DNA of 21,059 nt from Turicibacter sp. (GCA_030531025.1 JAUMTV010000059.1:1-21059), one strand, 5' to 3'. Shown: positions 1-8,082, numbered from the stretch's first letter. The notes: generated by a model from the sequence alone, not told the origin. Made by a program: numbers and translations.

Positions 1-54
1 CAGTATTTTTTGTTTGCCATCTTAGATGTAGAATACTTATCTGTTTATATATAG
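1..54 (+). CDS. Possible 3' end of an off-window gene
   Basis: Frame 1 is open from the first base to a TAG at 52-54. It encodes a short, hydrophobic, Tyr/Phe/Leu-rich tail of 17 residues (QYFLFAILDVEYLSVYI). A textbook intrinsic terminator starts three bases after the stop, which is the main reason to think this is a real C-terminus. The fragment is too short to assign a family. The tail could belong to a membrane protein, but that is inference. Confidence 0.35.
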   Translation, partial: QYFLFAILDVEYLSVYI

Positions 55-56
55 AT

Positions 57-87
57 AAAAAAGGTGATGAAGTGAATCACCTTTTTT
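57..87 (+). terminator. Intrinsic terminator of the upstream gene
   Basis: A 12-bp perfect stem (AAAAAAGGTGAT, 57-68, with ATCACCTTTTTT, 76-87) encloses a 7-nt loop and ends in a T run. It ends transcription of whatever gene lies to the left. Because of its A/T flanks it may also work on the minus strand. Confidence 0.85.
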
Positions 88-231
88 ATTTTATCTCTCA
101 TCTAATCAGTGAAGATTAAATCTTTAGGGTGTACTGTATTAAAGAAAAGAGGCTAATAAGTCTAAGAATGAGATTTGTTGATCTTTTAGTTTAAGAATGT
201 AGAAAAAAATAAAGAAGTATAAATTATCTAT

Positions 232-259
232 TTGTTATAAATGTTATTCATGATAAAAT
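232..259 (+). promoter_or_regulatory. Candidate promoter of the first BMP gene
   Basis: TTGTTA (232-237), a 16-bp spacer and TAAAAT (254-259) form a plausible sigma-A promoter. Transcription would begin near 266. That leaves no room for a ribosome binding site before ATG 273, but fits translation from ATG 306, which is preceded by GAGGAAAGGA. Confidence 0.4.
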
Positions 260-272
260 TAAACCAAATTTT

Positions 273-1497
273 ATGAAAAGGGTTTTATTTTTGTTGAGGA
301 AAGGAATGGTTCAATTATTTTTGATGGCAATCATCATTTCTTTGTTTTGTTCAGCGTGTCAAAATGAGATCACCTTAGAAGGAAAGAACAATATAAGTTA
401 TCGAACTAACAGTGCTAAAGTCGCAAATGATACAGGGAGGTTAGAAGATGATGTTTTAAAAATTGGCTTTTTAAATGATTATTTTTATACGTCTAACCAA
501 TCTCATTTAATGAAGATGAAGCAACTCATAAAAGCTAAATTTCCAACAGTAAAAACAACAGGTCGCATCATATATGATTGCAATTCTAAGATGTTCACAA
601 TAATGATTAAAGAATTGATTGACGAAGAGGTCGATATAGTCGTGATTCCAAATGGAGTGTATTTAGATGAAATTAAAACATTAGTTTCAACCTATCCTGA
701 AATTTTATTTGTCATGCTTGATCAGTTTATTAATAAAACGAATGTGATTGGTTGTCGTTTTCGTGACGAATTAGGGGCATATCTTGCGGGAGTCATGGCT
801 GCTATATATAAACAGAAATAAAATCTACATTTACCACGACACACTAAATGTTTGATAGTTGTGCCGTGGGTCACCTACCATGCGAAGCATGTTTCCTCCA
901 CTGGTAGGGAGTTCAAGGCAGACTATAGTCCAGCTAAAATGAAGCAAGTAGCATATGTTGGGCTAAAAAAAAGATGAAGGTATTGGTGAGTTATATTTAA
1001 AGGGTTATATAGAAGGAGTGCAAAGTATTAATGAAGAAATCGAGGTAAATGTTTATTATCTCTCAAGAGAGGATGAACCTCAGCAAATTGAGGCACTCAT
1101 TAACGAGGTTTATCAAAAGGGTTCGGATATCATTTTTGAACGAGCGGGCATCAAACAATTTGATGTGATGGATGCCATTAAAGCGTATGCTCAATCTTTT
1201 GGGTTAGTTTATGTCATTAATTCTGAAAGAGATTTAACTAACTATGGCCAACTGCTAAGCGGGAATTCTATTGTCTTAGGATCTGTTGTTAAAAGTTTGA
1301 CTGCAAATTTCATTGAGACGGTAACGATTAATCAAGAAGAATTGACGGGAAGACAAGTGATGTTAGGTTTAGATAGTGAGGGTGTTCAATTGTTACTCAA
1401 TGCATTAAATGTAAACGAAACGACTATGCAAGATGTTGAAGACCTAAAATGGCGCATTATTGAGGGAGAGATTGTTCTTACTTTTTTAACAAACTAA
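273..1497 (+). pseudogene. Broken, diverged BMP/PnrA-family nucleoside-binding lipoprotein
   Basis: Three pieces together resemble a basic membrane protein (BMP/PnrA) substrate-binding lipoprotein. The N-terminal piece (273-821) has a signal peptide with a lipobox ending in Cys29 (CSAC) and the DELGAYLAG stretch that matches the AGFLAG region of the intact paralogues. The middle resumes near 935 in the same frame (KMKQVAYVGLKK, matching KVGFIGG). The C-terminal half (to 1497) contains QKGSDIIF and GNSIVLGSVVKS, matching KGIDIIF and KSVILTSAIK. Lesions are a TAA at 819-821 followed by about 110 bp of foreign-looking structured sequence, and an A8 run at 965-972. Reading A7 instead restores the frame (GLKKDEGIGELYLKGY). 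The DDKSFNQ ligand-site motif of the paralogues is absent, so the copy had diverged before it broke. Start is either ATG 273 (charged n-region, no ribosome site) or ATG 306 (good ribosome site). It most likely no longer makes a full receptor. Confidence 0.8.
822..934 (+). mobile_element. Structured ~110-bp insertion-like segment in the BMP pseudogene
   Basis: This stretch has no counterpart in the two intact paralogues and is visibly more GC-rich than its surroundings. It contains two strong hairpins. The first is CCACGACACA (834-843) with TGTGCCGTGG (860-869), with one mismatch. The second is CCTACCA (874-880) with TGGTAGG (902-908), which holds the alternative small hairpin ATGC-GAA-GCAT (880-890). 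A 10-bp palindrome, GACTATAGTC, follows at 921-930. TAAAAT occurs on both sides (818-823 and 935-940). Subterminal hairpins without terminal inverted repeats are typical of ends or non-autonomous derivatives of IS200/IS605-type elements, but no transposase is present and I cannot name the element. Exact edges are uncertain. Confidence 0.45.
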
Positions 1498-1621
1498 ACA
1501 CGTATCTAAAAAGAATTTATCAGAAAAATAACGAAAAAACTCATATCCTCAAAAAAAGCTCAAATACTATGAATGGTAGTAGAATGGACAGGAAGTTTAA
1601 AAATGTAAATTTATCTACATA

Positions 1622-1650
1622 TTTACAAAAACACTTCTTTCTGATAGACT
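1622..1650 (+). promoter_or_regulatory. Candidate promoter of the second BMP gene
   Basis: TTTACA (1622-1627), a 17-bp spacer and TAGACT (1645-1650) lie 33 bp upstream of the start codon at 1683. The -35 region reads TTTACAAAA, the same nine bases that begin the 16-bp motif found upstream of the third BMP gene and of nupO. Confidence 0.45.
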
Positions 1651-1682
1651 ATTCAAGGCATTTTAATAAAAGGAGGACAACT

Positions 1683-2795
1683 ATGAGAAAGTTTACATCA
1701 ATGTTTATGATTCTGGTGCTTACAATGGTAACATTAGTAGCATGTAGTGCTGGCAAAGAAGATCAAGGTACAACTGGAGAAAAAAGTTTTAAAGTAGGAA
1801 TGATGATTGATTCAGGAACGATTGATGATAAATCATTTAATCAAGGAACATGGGAAGCGATTTTACGTTATACAGAAGATCATAAAGGGGTAAAAGGACA
1901 ACATGTTCAACCAAATGGAGAAACAACGTCTGATTACTTAAGTGCAGCTGATAATTTAATTATGGCAGGTAATGAAGTAATCGTTGCTCCAGGTTATAAA
2001 TTTGAAGAAGCAATTACAGAACTTCAAACTGCAAATCCAGAAGTTTCATTTATTATATTAGAAGGGCAACCAGCAACAATGGCAGATAATACATTATCAA
2101 TTTATTTTGCTGAACATCAAGCAGGATTTTTAGCTGGAATGGCTGCTGCTTTACAATCTCAAACAGGTAAAGTTGGGTTTATTGGTGGAATGAAGATTCC
2201 TGCTGTTGAACGATTTGGATGGGGATATGTAGCAGGTGTTGCTTATGCAAACAAAACATATAATACAAATGTAGAGGTTGTTGATTACCAATATCAAGGA
2301 ACATTTAATGATGTGCAAGGTGGACAAATGATGGCTGGTGGAATGTACGATAAAGGAATTGATATTATCTTCTCAGCAGCAGCTGCAGTTGGAAATGGTG
2401 TTATCAATGAAGCGAAAGCACGTACAGAATCAGGTGAACATGTTTATGTTATTGGTGTAGACGTGGATCAATACGAAGAAGGTTTAATGAATGATGGAAA
2501 ATCTGTTATTTTAACGTCAGCAATTAAACGTATTGATAATGCTGTTTATGATGCTTTAAAAGCATATGGAGAAGGTAAGTTCCCTGGAGGAGAAATTATC
2601 TCAATGGATGCTTCAACAGATGGAGTAGGTTTACCAGAAACAAATCCAAATTTAACAGTGGAAACACAAGAAAAAGTAAATGAAACATTAGCAAAAATTA
2701 AAGAAGGTCAATTAGTCGTTCCAGCGATAGCAGAAGAATTAGATACATTCTTATCTGATGCAGGATATGGTGCAAAAACTATTAACTATAAATAA
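1683..2795 (+). CDS. BMP/PnrA-family nucleoside-binding lipoprotein
   Basis: This encodes a 370-residue periplasmic-binding-type lipoprotein expected to be anchored to the outer face of the membrane and to deliver nucleosides to the NupOPQ transporter encoded downstream. The signal peptide has charged residues R2-K3 and a hydrophobic core, ending in the lipobox LVAC with Cys21 as lipidation site. The family motif DDKSFNQGTWE starts at residue 48, and the AGFLAGMAAAL, GGMYDKGIDIIF and GVDVDQYEEG segments typical of BMP proteins follow. An upstream in-frame ATG (1569) exists, but the start at 1683 has AGGAGG six bases away and gives a proper signal peptide. It is closely similar to the next gene (3051-4187), so the two arose by tandem duplication. 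It has its own terminator and is probably monocistronic. Ligand specificity (purine nucleosides are usual for the family) is inferred. Confidence 0.93.
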   Translation: MRKFTSMFMILVLTMVTLVACSAGKEDQGTTGEKSFKVGMMIDSGTIDDKSFNQGTWEAILRYTEDHKGVKGQHVQPNGETTSDYLSAADNLIMAGNEVIVAPGYKFEEAITELQTANPEVSFIILEGQPATMADNTLSIYFAEHQAGFLAGMAAALQSQTGKVGFIGGMKIPAVERFGWGYVAGVAYANKTYNTNVEVVDYQYQGTFNDVQGGQMMAGGMYDKGIDIIFSAAAAVGNGVINEAKARTESGEHVYVIGVDVDQYEEGLMNDGKSVILTSAIKRIDNAVYDALKAYGEGKFPGGEIISMDASTDGVGLPETNPNLTVETQEKVNETLAKIKEGQLVVPAIAEELDTFLSDAGYGAKTINYK

Positions 2796-2809
2796 CTATA
2801 ATAAGAGGG

Positions 2810-2843
2810 AGAACTCACTATCGAAGAATAGTGAGTTCTTTTT
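2810..2843 (+). terminator. Intrinsic terminator after the second BMP gene
   Basis: A 12-bp perfect stem AGAACTCACTAT (2810-2821) / ATAGTGAGTTCT (2828-2839) with a 6-nt loop is followed by a T run. Confidence 0.9.
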
Positions 2844-2954
2844 GTATAAATGAAAACAACTAAAATCGATATGGGCTAATTATAAGTGATAATCGATGAA
2901 TGAGAGGTATTTACTGTCGATATCACAACTATAAATGAAAATATTGATAAACAC

Positions 2955-2970
2955 TTTACAAAATTCGATA
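2955..2970. promoter_or_regulatory. Shared 16-bp upstream motif, copy 1
   Basis: TTTACAAAATTCGATA occurs here, upstream of the third BMP gene, and again exactly at 4282-4297, upstream of nupO. Both copies lie in AT-rich upstream DNA just outside the predicted core promoters. A common operator for the receptor and its transporter is the natural reading, but the regulator is unknown and the motif has no clear dyad. Confidence 0.4.
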
Positions 2971-2987
2971 AAAATTGTAATAAATAA

Positions 2988-3016
2988 TTTACAGCTTTTA
3001 TTAATTTTGTTAAACT
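2988..3016 (+). promoter_or_regulatory. Candidate promoter of the third BMP gene
   Basis: TTTACA (2988-2993), an exact 17-bp spacer and TAAACT (3011-3016) lie 34 bp upstream of the start codon. The shared 16-bp motif (2955-2970) lies 17 bp upstream of the -35 box, where an activator or repressor could act. Confidence 0.5.
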
Positions 3017-3050
3017 ATAAATGTAGTAATTATGAGGAGGCCATACAAAT

Positions 3051-4187
3051 ATGAAAAAGAAATTTTCGATGTTAACAGTTGCCGTTGCAGCGACATTAGG
3101 TTTAGTTGCTTGTGGAACAGGTGAAGACAACAATTCATCAAATGGAAACAACGATGTATCAAAAATTAAAGTCGGAATGATGACTGACGCAGGAACGATT
3201 GATGATAAGTCATTCAACCAAGGAACGTGGGAAGGTATTGAACGTTACCAAAAAGAAAATGGGACGATTGAAGCGCAATACATTAAACCGGTTGGAACAT
3301 CAACGCAAGATTATTTAGAAGCTGGAAATAATTTATTAGTTGCTGGAAATGAAATGATTGTTGCACCAGGATATAAATTTGAAGAAGCAGTTGGACAGTT
3401 ACAAGCTGAAAACCCAGAAACAAAATTCGTCATTATTGATGGAGAACCTACAGGTGGAGTAGCAGACAATTCAGTAGCTATTTATTTTGCCGAACAAGAA
3501 GCAGGGTTCTTAGCTGGAATTGCGGCAGCACTTGAAACAAAAACAAATAAAGTAGGATTCATCGGTGGAATGGTGATTCCATCTGTACAAAAATTCGGAT
3601 ATGGATTTGTAACTGGTGTTGCTTATGCAAATGCAAATTTAGGAACAAATGTTGAAGTGGCAGACTACTTATACAATGGAACATTTGATGATGTTTCAGG
3701 TGGACAAACTCAAGCTGGTGGAATGTATGATAAAGGAATCGATATTATCTTCGTAGCAGCTGGTGGGGTTGGAAACGGTGTTATTTCAGAAGCTAAGACA
3801 CGTACTCAAGCCGGAGATGATGTGAAAGTAATTGGTGTAGATGTTGATCAATATGAAGATGGAATCTACAACAAGGAAACTAATGAATCAGTTATTTTAA
3901 CATCAGCGATTAAACGTATCGATAATGCAGCGTATGACAAAATTGATGAATTAGTAAATGGAACATTTACTGGTGGGCAAGTCATCACAATGGATGCAAA
4001 AAATGATGGAATCGGTTTACCAGAAGAAAACCCTAACCTTTCTGAAGCAACACAACAAGCAGCTGATGAAGCATTTGAATTAATTAAAGAGGGTACAATT
4101 GTAGTTCCAATTGAATTAGATGAAGTCAAAGCAATGCTAGAAGAATTAGGGTTTGATGCGAGTCATTTAAATTTATCAGGAAACTAA
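3051..4187 (+). CDS. BMP/PnrA-family nucleoside-binding lipoprotein (second intact copy)
   Basis: This encodes a 378-residue BMP/PnrA substrate-binding lipoprotein, the receptor gene closest to the nupOPQ transporter and probably its main partner. The signal peptide begins MKKKF and ends in the lipobox LVAC with Cys21. A short Asn/Ser-rich linker follows, a common tether in lipoproteins. The conserved ligand-site motif DDKSFNQGTWE starts at residue 51. Further matches to the paralogue at 1683 run along the whole length (AGFLAGIAAALE, GFIGGMVIP, GGMYDKGIDIIF, GVDVDQYEDG, SAIKRIDNAAYD). The start at 3051 has GAGGAGG at 3034-3040. The gene is followed by its own strong terminator, so receptor and transporter would be made from separate transcripts, allowing excess receptor. 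Binding of nucleosides is inferred from family and context. Confidence 0.94.
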   Translation: MKKKFSMLTVAVAATLGLVACGTGEDNNSSNGNNDVSKIKVGMMTDAGTIDDKSFNQGTWEGIERYQKENGTIEAQYIKPVGTSTQDYLEAGNNLLVAGNEMIVAPGYKFEEAVGQLQAENPETKFVIIDGEPTGGVADNSVAIYFAEQEAGFLAGIAAALETKTNKVGFIGGMVIPSVQKFGYGFVTGVAYANANLGTNVEVADYLYNGTFDDVSGGQTQAGGMYDKGIDIIFVAAGGVGNGVISEAKTRTQAGDDVKVIGVDVDQYEDGIYNKETNESVILTSAIKRIDNAAYDKIDELVNGTFTGGQVITMDAKNDGIGLPEENPNLSEATQQAADEAFELIKEGTIVVPIELDEVKAMLEELGFDASHLNLSGN

Positions 4188-4200
4188 TTACTAAAATTTT

Positions 4201-4234
4201 AAAAAATACGCTAGCTCATGCTAGCGTATTTTTT
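4201..4234 (+). terminator. Strong intrinsic terminator after the third BMP gene
   Basis: A 15-bp perfect stem AAAAAATACGCTAGC (4201-4215) / GCTAGCGTATTTTTT (4220-4234) has a TCAT loop. Its symmetry means it could work in both directions. Confidence 0.93.
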
Positions 4235-4281
4235 AAATTAAAACAGAAATTTTACATAATTTTTGAAAAAAGAGATATCTT

Positions 4282-4297
4282 TTTACAAAATTCGATA
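4282..4297. promoter_or_regulatory. Shared 16-bp upstream motif, copy 2
   Basis: An exact copy of TTTACAAAATTCGATA (other copy at 2955-2970), placed 7 bp upstream of the -35 box of the nupO promoter. Confidence 0.4.
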
Positions 4298-4304
4298 TTT
4301 ATAG

Positions 4305-4334
4305 TTGATAATCACATTTAAATTATCCTATAAT
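4305..4334 (+). promoter_or_regulatory. Promoter of the nupOPQ operon
   Basis: TTGATA (4305-4310), an 18-bp spacer and a perfect TATAAT (4329-4334) form a good sigma-A promoter. Transcription would start near 4341 and leave a leader of about 137 nt before ATG 4478. The leader holds a small GCAC/GTGC hairpin (near 4347-4365) but no riboswitch that I recognise. Confidence 0.65.
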
Positions 4335-4477
4335 AGATAAGAATGGGCACAAAATATATAAGTGCTCTATAGTGTAGAAATGAAAAATACTCTAACATTA
4401 AACGATTCAACCATCCCCAAATGAAGAATCAAAAAGGTAAAGAGGACATTACATTAATTATAGGAAGGGGTAACGCT

Positions 4478-6007
4478 ATGGAATATGTTATTGAGATGCT
4501 CAATATTACAAAAGAATTTCCAGGGATTAAAGCTAACGATAATATTACGTTGCAAGTCGAGCCAGGAGAAATTCACGCCCTTTTAGGAGAAAATGGTGCT
4601 GGAAAGTCGACATTAATGAGTGTTTTATTCGGATTGTATAAACCTGATGGTGGATGCATTAAAGTTCGAGGAAAAGAAGTGAAGATTACCGATCCGAATG
4701 TAGCGACAGATCTTGGTATTGGAATGGTTCATCAGCACTTTAAATTAGTTCATAATTTTACTGTGACAGAAAACATCATTTTAGGAAATGAACCGAAACT
4801 ATTTGGTGGGCGTGTCAACATTAAACAAGCTGCGAAACGTGTTGCTGAATTATCAGAACGTTATAACTTACATGTTGATCCTTATGCAAAAATCGAAGAT
4901 ATTTCAGTAGGGATGCAACAACGTGTAGAGATTTTAAAAATGTTATATCGTGATGCAGATATTTTAATTTTTGATGAGCCAACAGCGGTGTTAACACCAC
5001 AAGAAATCGAACATTTAATGAACATTATGAAGCAATTAACAGCTGAGGGAAAATCAATTATTATTATCACACATAAATTAAAAGAAATTAAAGCTGTTGC
5101 AAAACATTGTACCATTATTCGAAAAGGTAAAGGAATTGGAACAGTTGTCGTAGATGAAGTGACAGAACAAGATTTAGCTGATTTAATGGTTGGACGTAAA
5201 GTAACGTTTAAACTAGATAAAGATGAGGTAAAAGTCGGAGCACCAATTTTAGAAGTTGAAAACTTATGCGTTAAAAATAACCGTGGTGTTGAAGCATTAA
5301 AACAATTATCATTAACCGTACGTGAAGGTGAAATCTTAGGGGTTGCTGGAATTGAAGGAAATGGACAAACGGAATTAATTGAGGCCATTACTGGATTAAA
5401 ACCAGCAGATAGCGGAACGGTTAAGCTTGCTGGTGTAGATATCAGTAAAATGTCGGTTCGTAAACGTACAGAAGAAGGAATTGGCCATATTCCAGAGGAT
5501 CGTCATAAGCATGGGTTAGTTTTAGAGTATTCTTTAGAAGATAACTTCATTTTACAAACGTATTATCAAAAACCATTTAGTAACTATGGAATTTTAAATC
5601 GTAAATCGATTCGTGAACAATCAGAAACATTAATTGAACGTTTTGATGTCCGTAGTGGTCAAGGAAGTATTACAACAACGCGTAGTATGTCTGGGGGGAA
5701 CCAACAAAAGGCGATCATTGCTCGTGAGGTTGTACGCTCACCTAAATTATTAATTGCTGCTCAACCAACTCGTGGTCTAGACGTTGGTGCAATTGAATAT
5801 GTTCATCGTGAATTAATTGCTGAACGTGATAAAGGTCGTGGGGTTTTATTAATTTCATTAGAATTAGATGAAATCTTAAATGTTTCAGATCGTATCGCTG
5901 TTATTTATGAAGGAGAAATTGTTGGAATTCTTGAAACAGCTAAGACAAATGAACAAGAAATTGGATTATTAATGGCAGGTGCCGGACGTGAAAGAGGTGA
6001 GCAGTAA
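4478..6007 (+). CDS. nupO: Nucleoside ABC transporter, tandem ATP-binding subunit
   Basis: This is the ATPase subunit of a nucleoside importer of the NupOPQ (B. subtilis YufOPQ) type, 509 residues with two fused nucleotide-binding domains. Domain 1 has Walker A GENGAGKST (37-45), a degenerate signature SVGMQQ (143-148) and Walker B with D166-E167. Domain 2 has a poor Walker A (GIEGNGQTE), a canonical SGGNQQ signature (405-410) and a Walker B in which Gln429 replaces the catalytic Glu. Such asymmetry is normal in sugar and nucleoside importers of this family, so one composite site should hydrolyse ATP. The start at 4478 has GGAAGGGG eight bases upstream. An in-frame ATG at 4421 lacks a ribosome site. 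The stop overlaps the nupP start by one base (TAATG), implying translational coupling. Confidence 0.95.
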   Translation: MEYVIEMLNITKEFPGIKANDNITLQVEPGEIHALLGENGAGKSTLMSVLFGLYKPDGGCIKVRGKEVKITDPNVATDLGIGMVHQHFKLVHNFTVTENIILGNEPKLFGGRVNIKQAAKRVAELSERYNLHVDPYAKIEDISVGMQQRVEILKMLYRDADILIFDEPTAVLTPQEIEHLMNIMKQLTAEGKSIIIITHKLKEIKAVAKHCTIIRKGKGIGTVVVDEVTEQDLADLMVGRKVTFKLDKDEVKVGAPILEVENLCVKNNRGVEALKQLSLTVREGEILGVAGIEGNGQTELIEAITGLKPADSGTVKLAGVDISKMSVRKRTEEGIGHIPEDRHKHGLVLEYSLEDNFILQTYYQKPFSNYGILNRKSIREQSETLIERFDVRSGQGSITTTRSMSGGNQQKAIIAREVVRSPKLLIAAQPTRGLDVGAIEYVHRELIAERDKGRGVLLISLELDEILNVSDRIAVIYEGEIVGILETAKTNEQEIGLLMAGAGRERGEQ

Positions 6008-7104
6008 TGAAAAAAATTAATTTTAATTTATCAGATGATGCTGTTCAAAAGAAGTTATCACCTTTTGCATCAGTTATTTTAGGATTTATCGTAGGATTTA
6101 TCGTTTTATTCTTATTAGGGTATAACCCAATTGAAGGATTTAGCTATTTATTCCAAGGTGGATTTAAAGGGATTTTATCAGGGAACTTTAAACAGTTTGG
6201 AAATGCGTTATTGCAGATGACACCGTTAGTTTTAACAGGTCTTTCTGTTGCCTTTGCGTTTAGAACAGGGTTGTTTAATATTGGTGTTCCTGGGCAAATG
6301 CTAGTCGGAGGATTTGCAGCTGTTTATTTAGGGGTAACGTTAGATTTACCACGTGTTGCTCATCTTTTCGTTGTAGTGGTTGGTGCAATGATCGCGGGTG
6401 GAATCTGGGCGATTGTGCCAGGGCTTTTAAAAGCAAAATTTAAAATTCATGAAGTTGTCACATCAATTATGATGAACTATATTGCACTTTGGGGTGTACA
6501 ATACGCGGTTAAAGTGTTAATTCCAGGAAAGTATTCAACAGAATCAGCAACTATTTTAGAAACAGCATCGTTAAAAACAGAATGGATGACGTCATTCTTT
6601 AGTGGCTCGGCTGTTAACTTAGGATTAATTTTAGCGATTATTGCTTGTATTGTGATTTGGTTTGTTTTAGAAAAAACGACATTTGGTTACGAATTAAAAG
6701 CAGTTGGATATAATCAAGATGCAGCTCAGTATGCAGGGATGAAAGTGACACGTAATATTATTCTTTCAATGATTATTGCGGGTGTATTAGCAGGTCTTGC
6801 TGGAGCAACTTTTTATGTAGGATATACAAACCATATTAAAGTTGGAGTTTTACCAACACAAGGTTATGATGGAATCGCAGTTGCATTACTTGGTTTAAAT
6901 ACACCAATTGGAGTGTTCTTATCAGCAGCTTTATTTGGATTTATGAAAGTTGGAGGAGCGTTTATGCAAGCCATGAGTAATATTCCAAGTGAGTTAATTG
7001 ATATCATTATTTCTACTATTATCTATTTCTCAGCGATTGCATTATTAATCCAAAGCTTCTTTAAAAAAGTAGCTTCTAAGAAAAAAGATGGAGGTGTGAA
7101 ATAA
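6007..7104 (+). CDS. nupP: Nucleoside ABC transporter permease
   Basis: This is a 365-residue membrane permease of the BPD_transp_2 (branched-chain amino acid/ribose/nucleoside) family. It forms the translocation channel together with NupQ and is driven by NupO. Many hydrophobic segments are visible, starting near residues 21-41. The family-typical stretches AFRTGLFNIGVPGQM and AGVLAGLAGATFYVGY are present, followed by a Lys-rich cytoplasmic C-terminus. Length is close to the B. subtilis homologue YufP. The start overlaps the nupO stop by one base, with GAGGTGAG as ribosome site, and the end overlaps nupQ by one base. It is transcribed from the promoter at 4305-4334. Confidence 0.94.
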   Translation: MKKINFNLSDDAVQKKLSPFASVILGFIVGFIVLFLLGYNPIEGFSYLFQGGFKGILSGNFKQFGNALLQMTPLVLTGLSVAFAFRTGLFNIGVPGQMLVGGFAAVYLGVTLDLPRVAHLFVVVVGAMIAGGIWAIVPGLLKAKFKIHEVVTSIMMNYIALWGVQYAVKVLIPGKYSTESATILETASLKTEWMTSFFSGSAVNLGLILAIIACIVIWFVLEKTTFGYELKAVGYNQDAAQYAGMKVTRNIILSMIIAGVLAGLAGATFYVGYTNHIKVGVLPTQGYDGIAVALLGLNTPIGVFLSAALFGFMKVGGAFMQAMSNIPSELIDIIISTIIYFSAIALLIQSFFKKVASKKKDGGVK

Positions 7105-8054
7105 TGTGGGATTTCCTAGTTTCAATGATGCCATATGCCTTAGCATTCACAGCTCCAATGTTAGTGACGGCATTAGGTGGATTATTTAGTGAACGTAGTG
7201 GGGTTGTAAACATTGGTTTAGAAGGATTAATGATTATCGGAAGTTTCACGACAGCTTTATTCATTAACCAATTTTATGCAGGACAAGATTCAATCATTTG
7301 GATTGGTATTTTATTAGGTGGTCTTGCAGGATGTGCTTTCTCTTTACTACATGCTTATGCAAGTATTAACTTAAAAGCTGATCAAGTTATCTCAGGGACT
7401 GCGATTAATTTATTAGCACCTGCGATTACAATCTTCTTAGCACGTACCCTTACAGGTTCACAAAATATCAGTATCGTTAAAGGAGTATCTCGTTTTGATG
7501 TCCGATTCCTATCTGATATTCCGGTTATTGGGCCATTATTCTTTAGTAAAATGTATTTAACGACATTCATCGTTTTAGGATTAGTTATTTTAACATGGTA
7601 TCTTGTATTTAAAACTTCATTTGGTTTACGTTTACGTGCTTGTGGGGAGCACCCTCAAGCAGCAGATTCAATGGGAATTAATGTTTACAAGATGCGTTAC
7701 TTTGGGGTATTAGCTTCAGGGTTTTTAGCTGGTCTTGGGGGAGCAATTGTCATTGTTACCACATCGAATGAGTTTAATGGATCAGTTGCTGGTCTTGGAT
7801 TCTTAGCCTTAGCAGCATTAATCTTTGGTAAATGGAATCCATGGTCAGTTCTATTTGCTTCATTCTTCTTCGGATTTATGAAAACATTAGGACAATTAGC
7901 TTTAATTAATGACACATTAAAATCATTTGAAATTCCTATGGAGTTCTACAACGCCTTACCTTATATCATGACATTGATTGCGTTAATGATCTTTAGTCGT
8001 AATATTGTTGGACCTAAAGCGGCGGGTGAACCATACGATAAAGGAAAACGTTAA
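7104..8054 (+). CDS. nupQ: Nucleoside ABC transporter permease
   Basis: This is the second permease subunit, 316 residues, homologous to NupP. It carries the family motifs FSERSGVVNIGLEGLMIIG (residues about 28-46) and ASGFLAGLGGAIVI. It would pair with NupP in the membrane. Its length agrees with B. subtilis YufQ. The start codon shares a base with the nupP stop (TAATG), and GGAGGTG (7090-7096) is the ribosome site. It is the last gene of the operon: a terminator begins on its stop codon. No receptor gene follows, so receptors must come from the upstream BMP genes. Confidence 0.94.
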   Translation: MWDFLVSMMPYALAFTAPMLVTALGGLFSERSGVVNIGLEGLMIIGSFTTALFINQFYAGQDSIIWIGILLGGLAGCAFSLLHAYASINLKADQVISGTAINLLAPAITIFLARTLTGSQNISIVKGVSRFDVRFLSDIPVIGPLFFSKMYLTTFIVLGLVILTWYLVFKTSFGLRLRACGEHPQAADSMGINVYKMRYFGVLASGFLAGLGGAIVIVTTSNEFNGSVAGLGFLALAALIFGKWNPWSVLFASFFFGFMKTLGQLALINDTLKSFEIPMEFYNALPYIMTLIALMIFSRNIVGPKAAGEPYDKGKR

Positions 8055-8082
8055 AAAAGACAGTTTTAACTGTCTTTTTTTT
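8053..8082 (+). terminator. Intrinsic terminator of nupOPQ
   Basis: AAAAAAGACAGTT pairs with AACTGTCTTTTTT, followed by further T residues. The stem begins inside the nupQ stop codon. A second small hairpin (GACTTA-AA-TAAGTC, 8083-8096) follows directly. Confidence 0.9.

Noticed and set aside
911..932. Resemblance of GACTATAGTCC to the S core element of group I introns
   Set aside because: Only a short match. The insert is too small and lacks recognisable P and Q elements and a full P7 pairing, so an intron is not supported.
2876..3217. Minus-strand open frame of 113 codons across the start of the third BMP gene
   Set aside because: It lies antisense to the promoter and signal peptide region of a clear gene, has no ribosome site and no family resemblance. 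The same holds for the other long antisense frames under nupO, nupP, nupQ, mnmA, alaS and mltG.
4335..4477. Purine riboswitch in the nupO leader
   Set aside because: The leader is long enough, but I find neither the conserved P1-flanking core nor the paired loops of a purine riboswitch, and no terminator lies before nupO.
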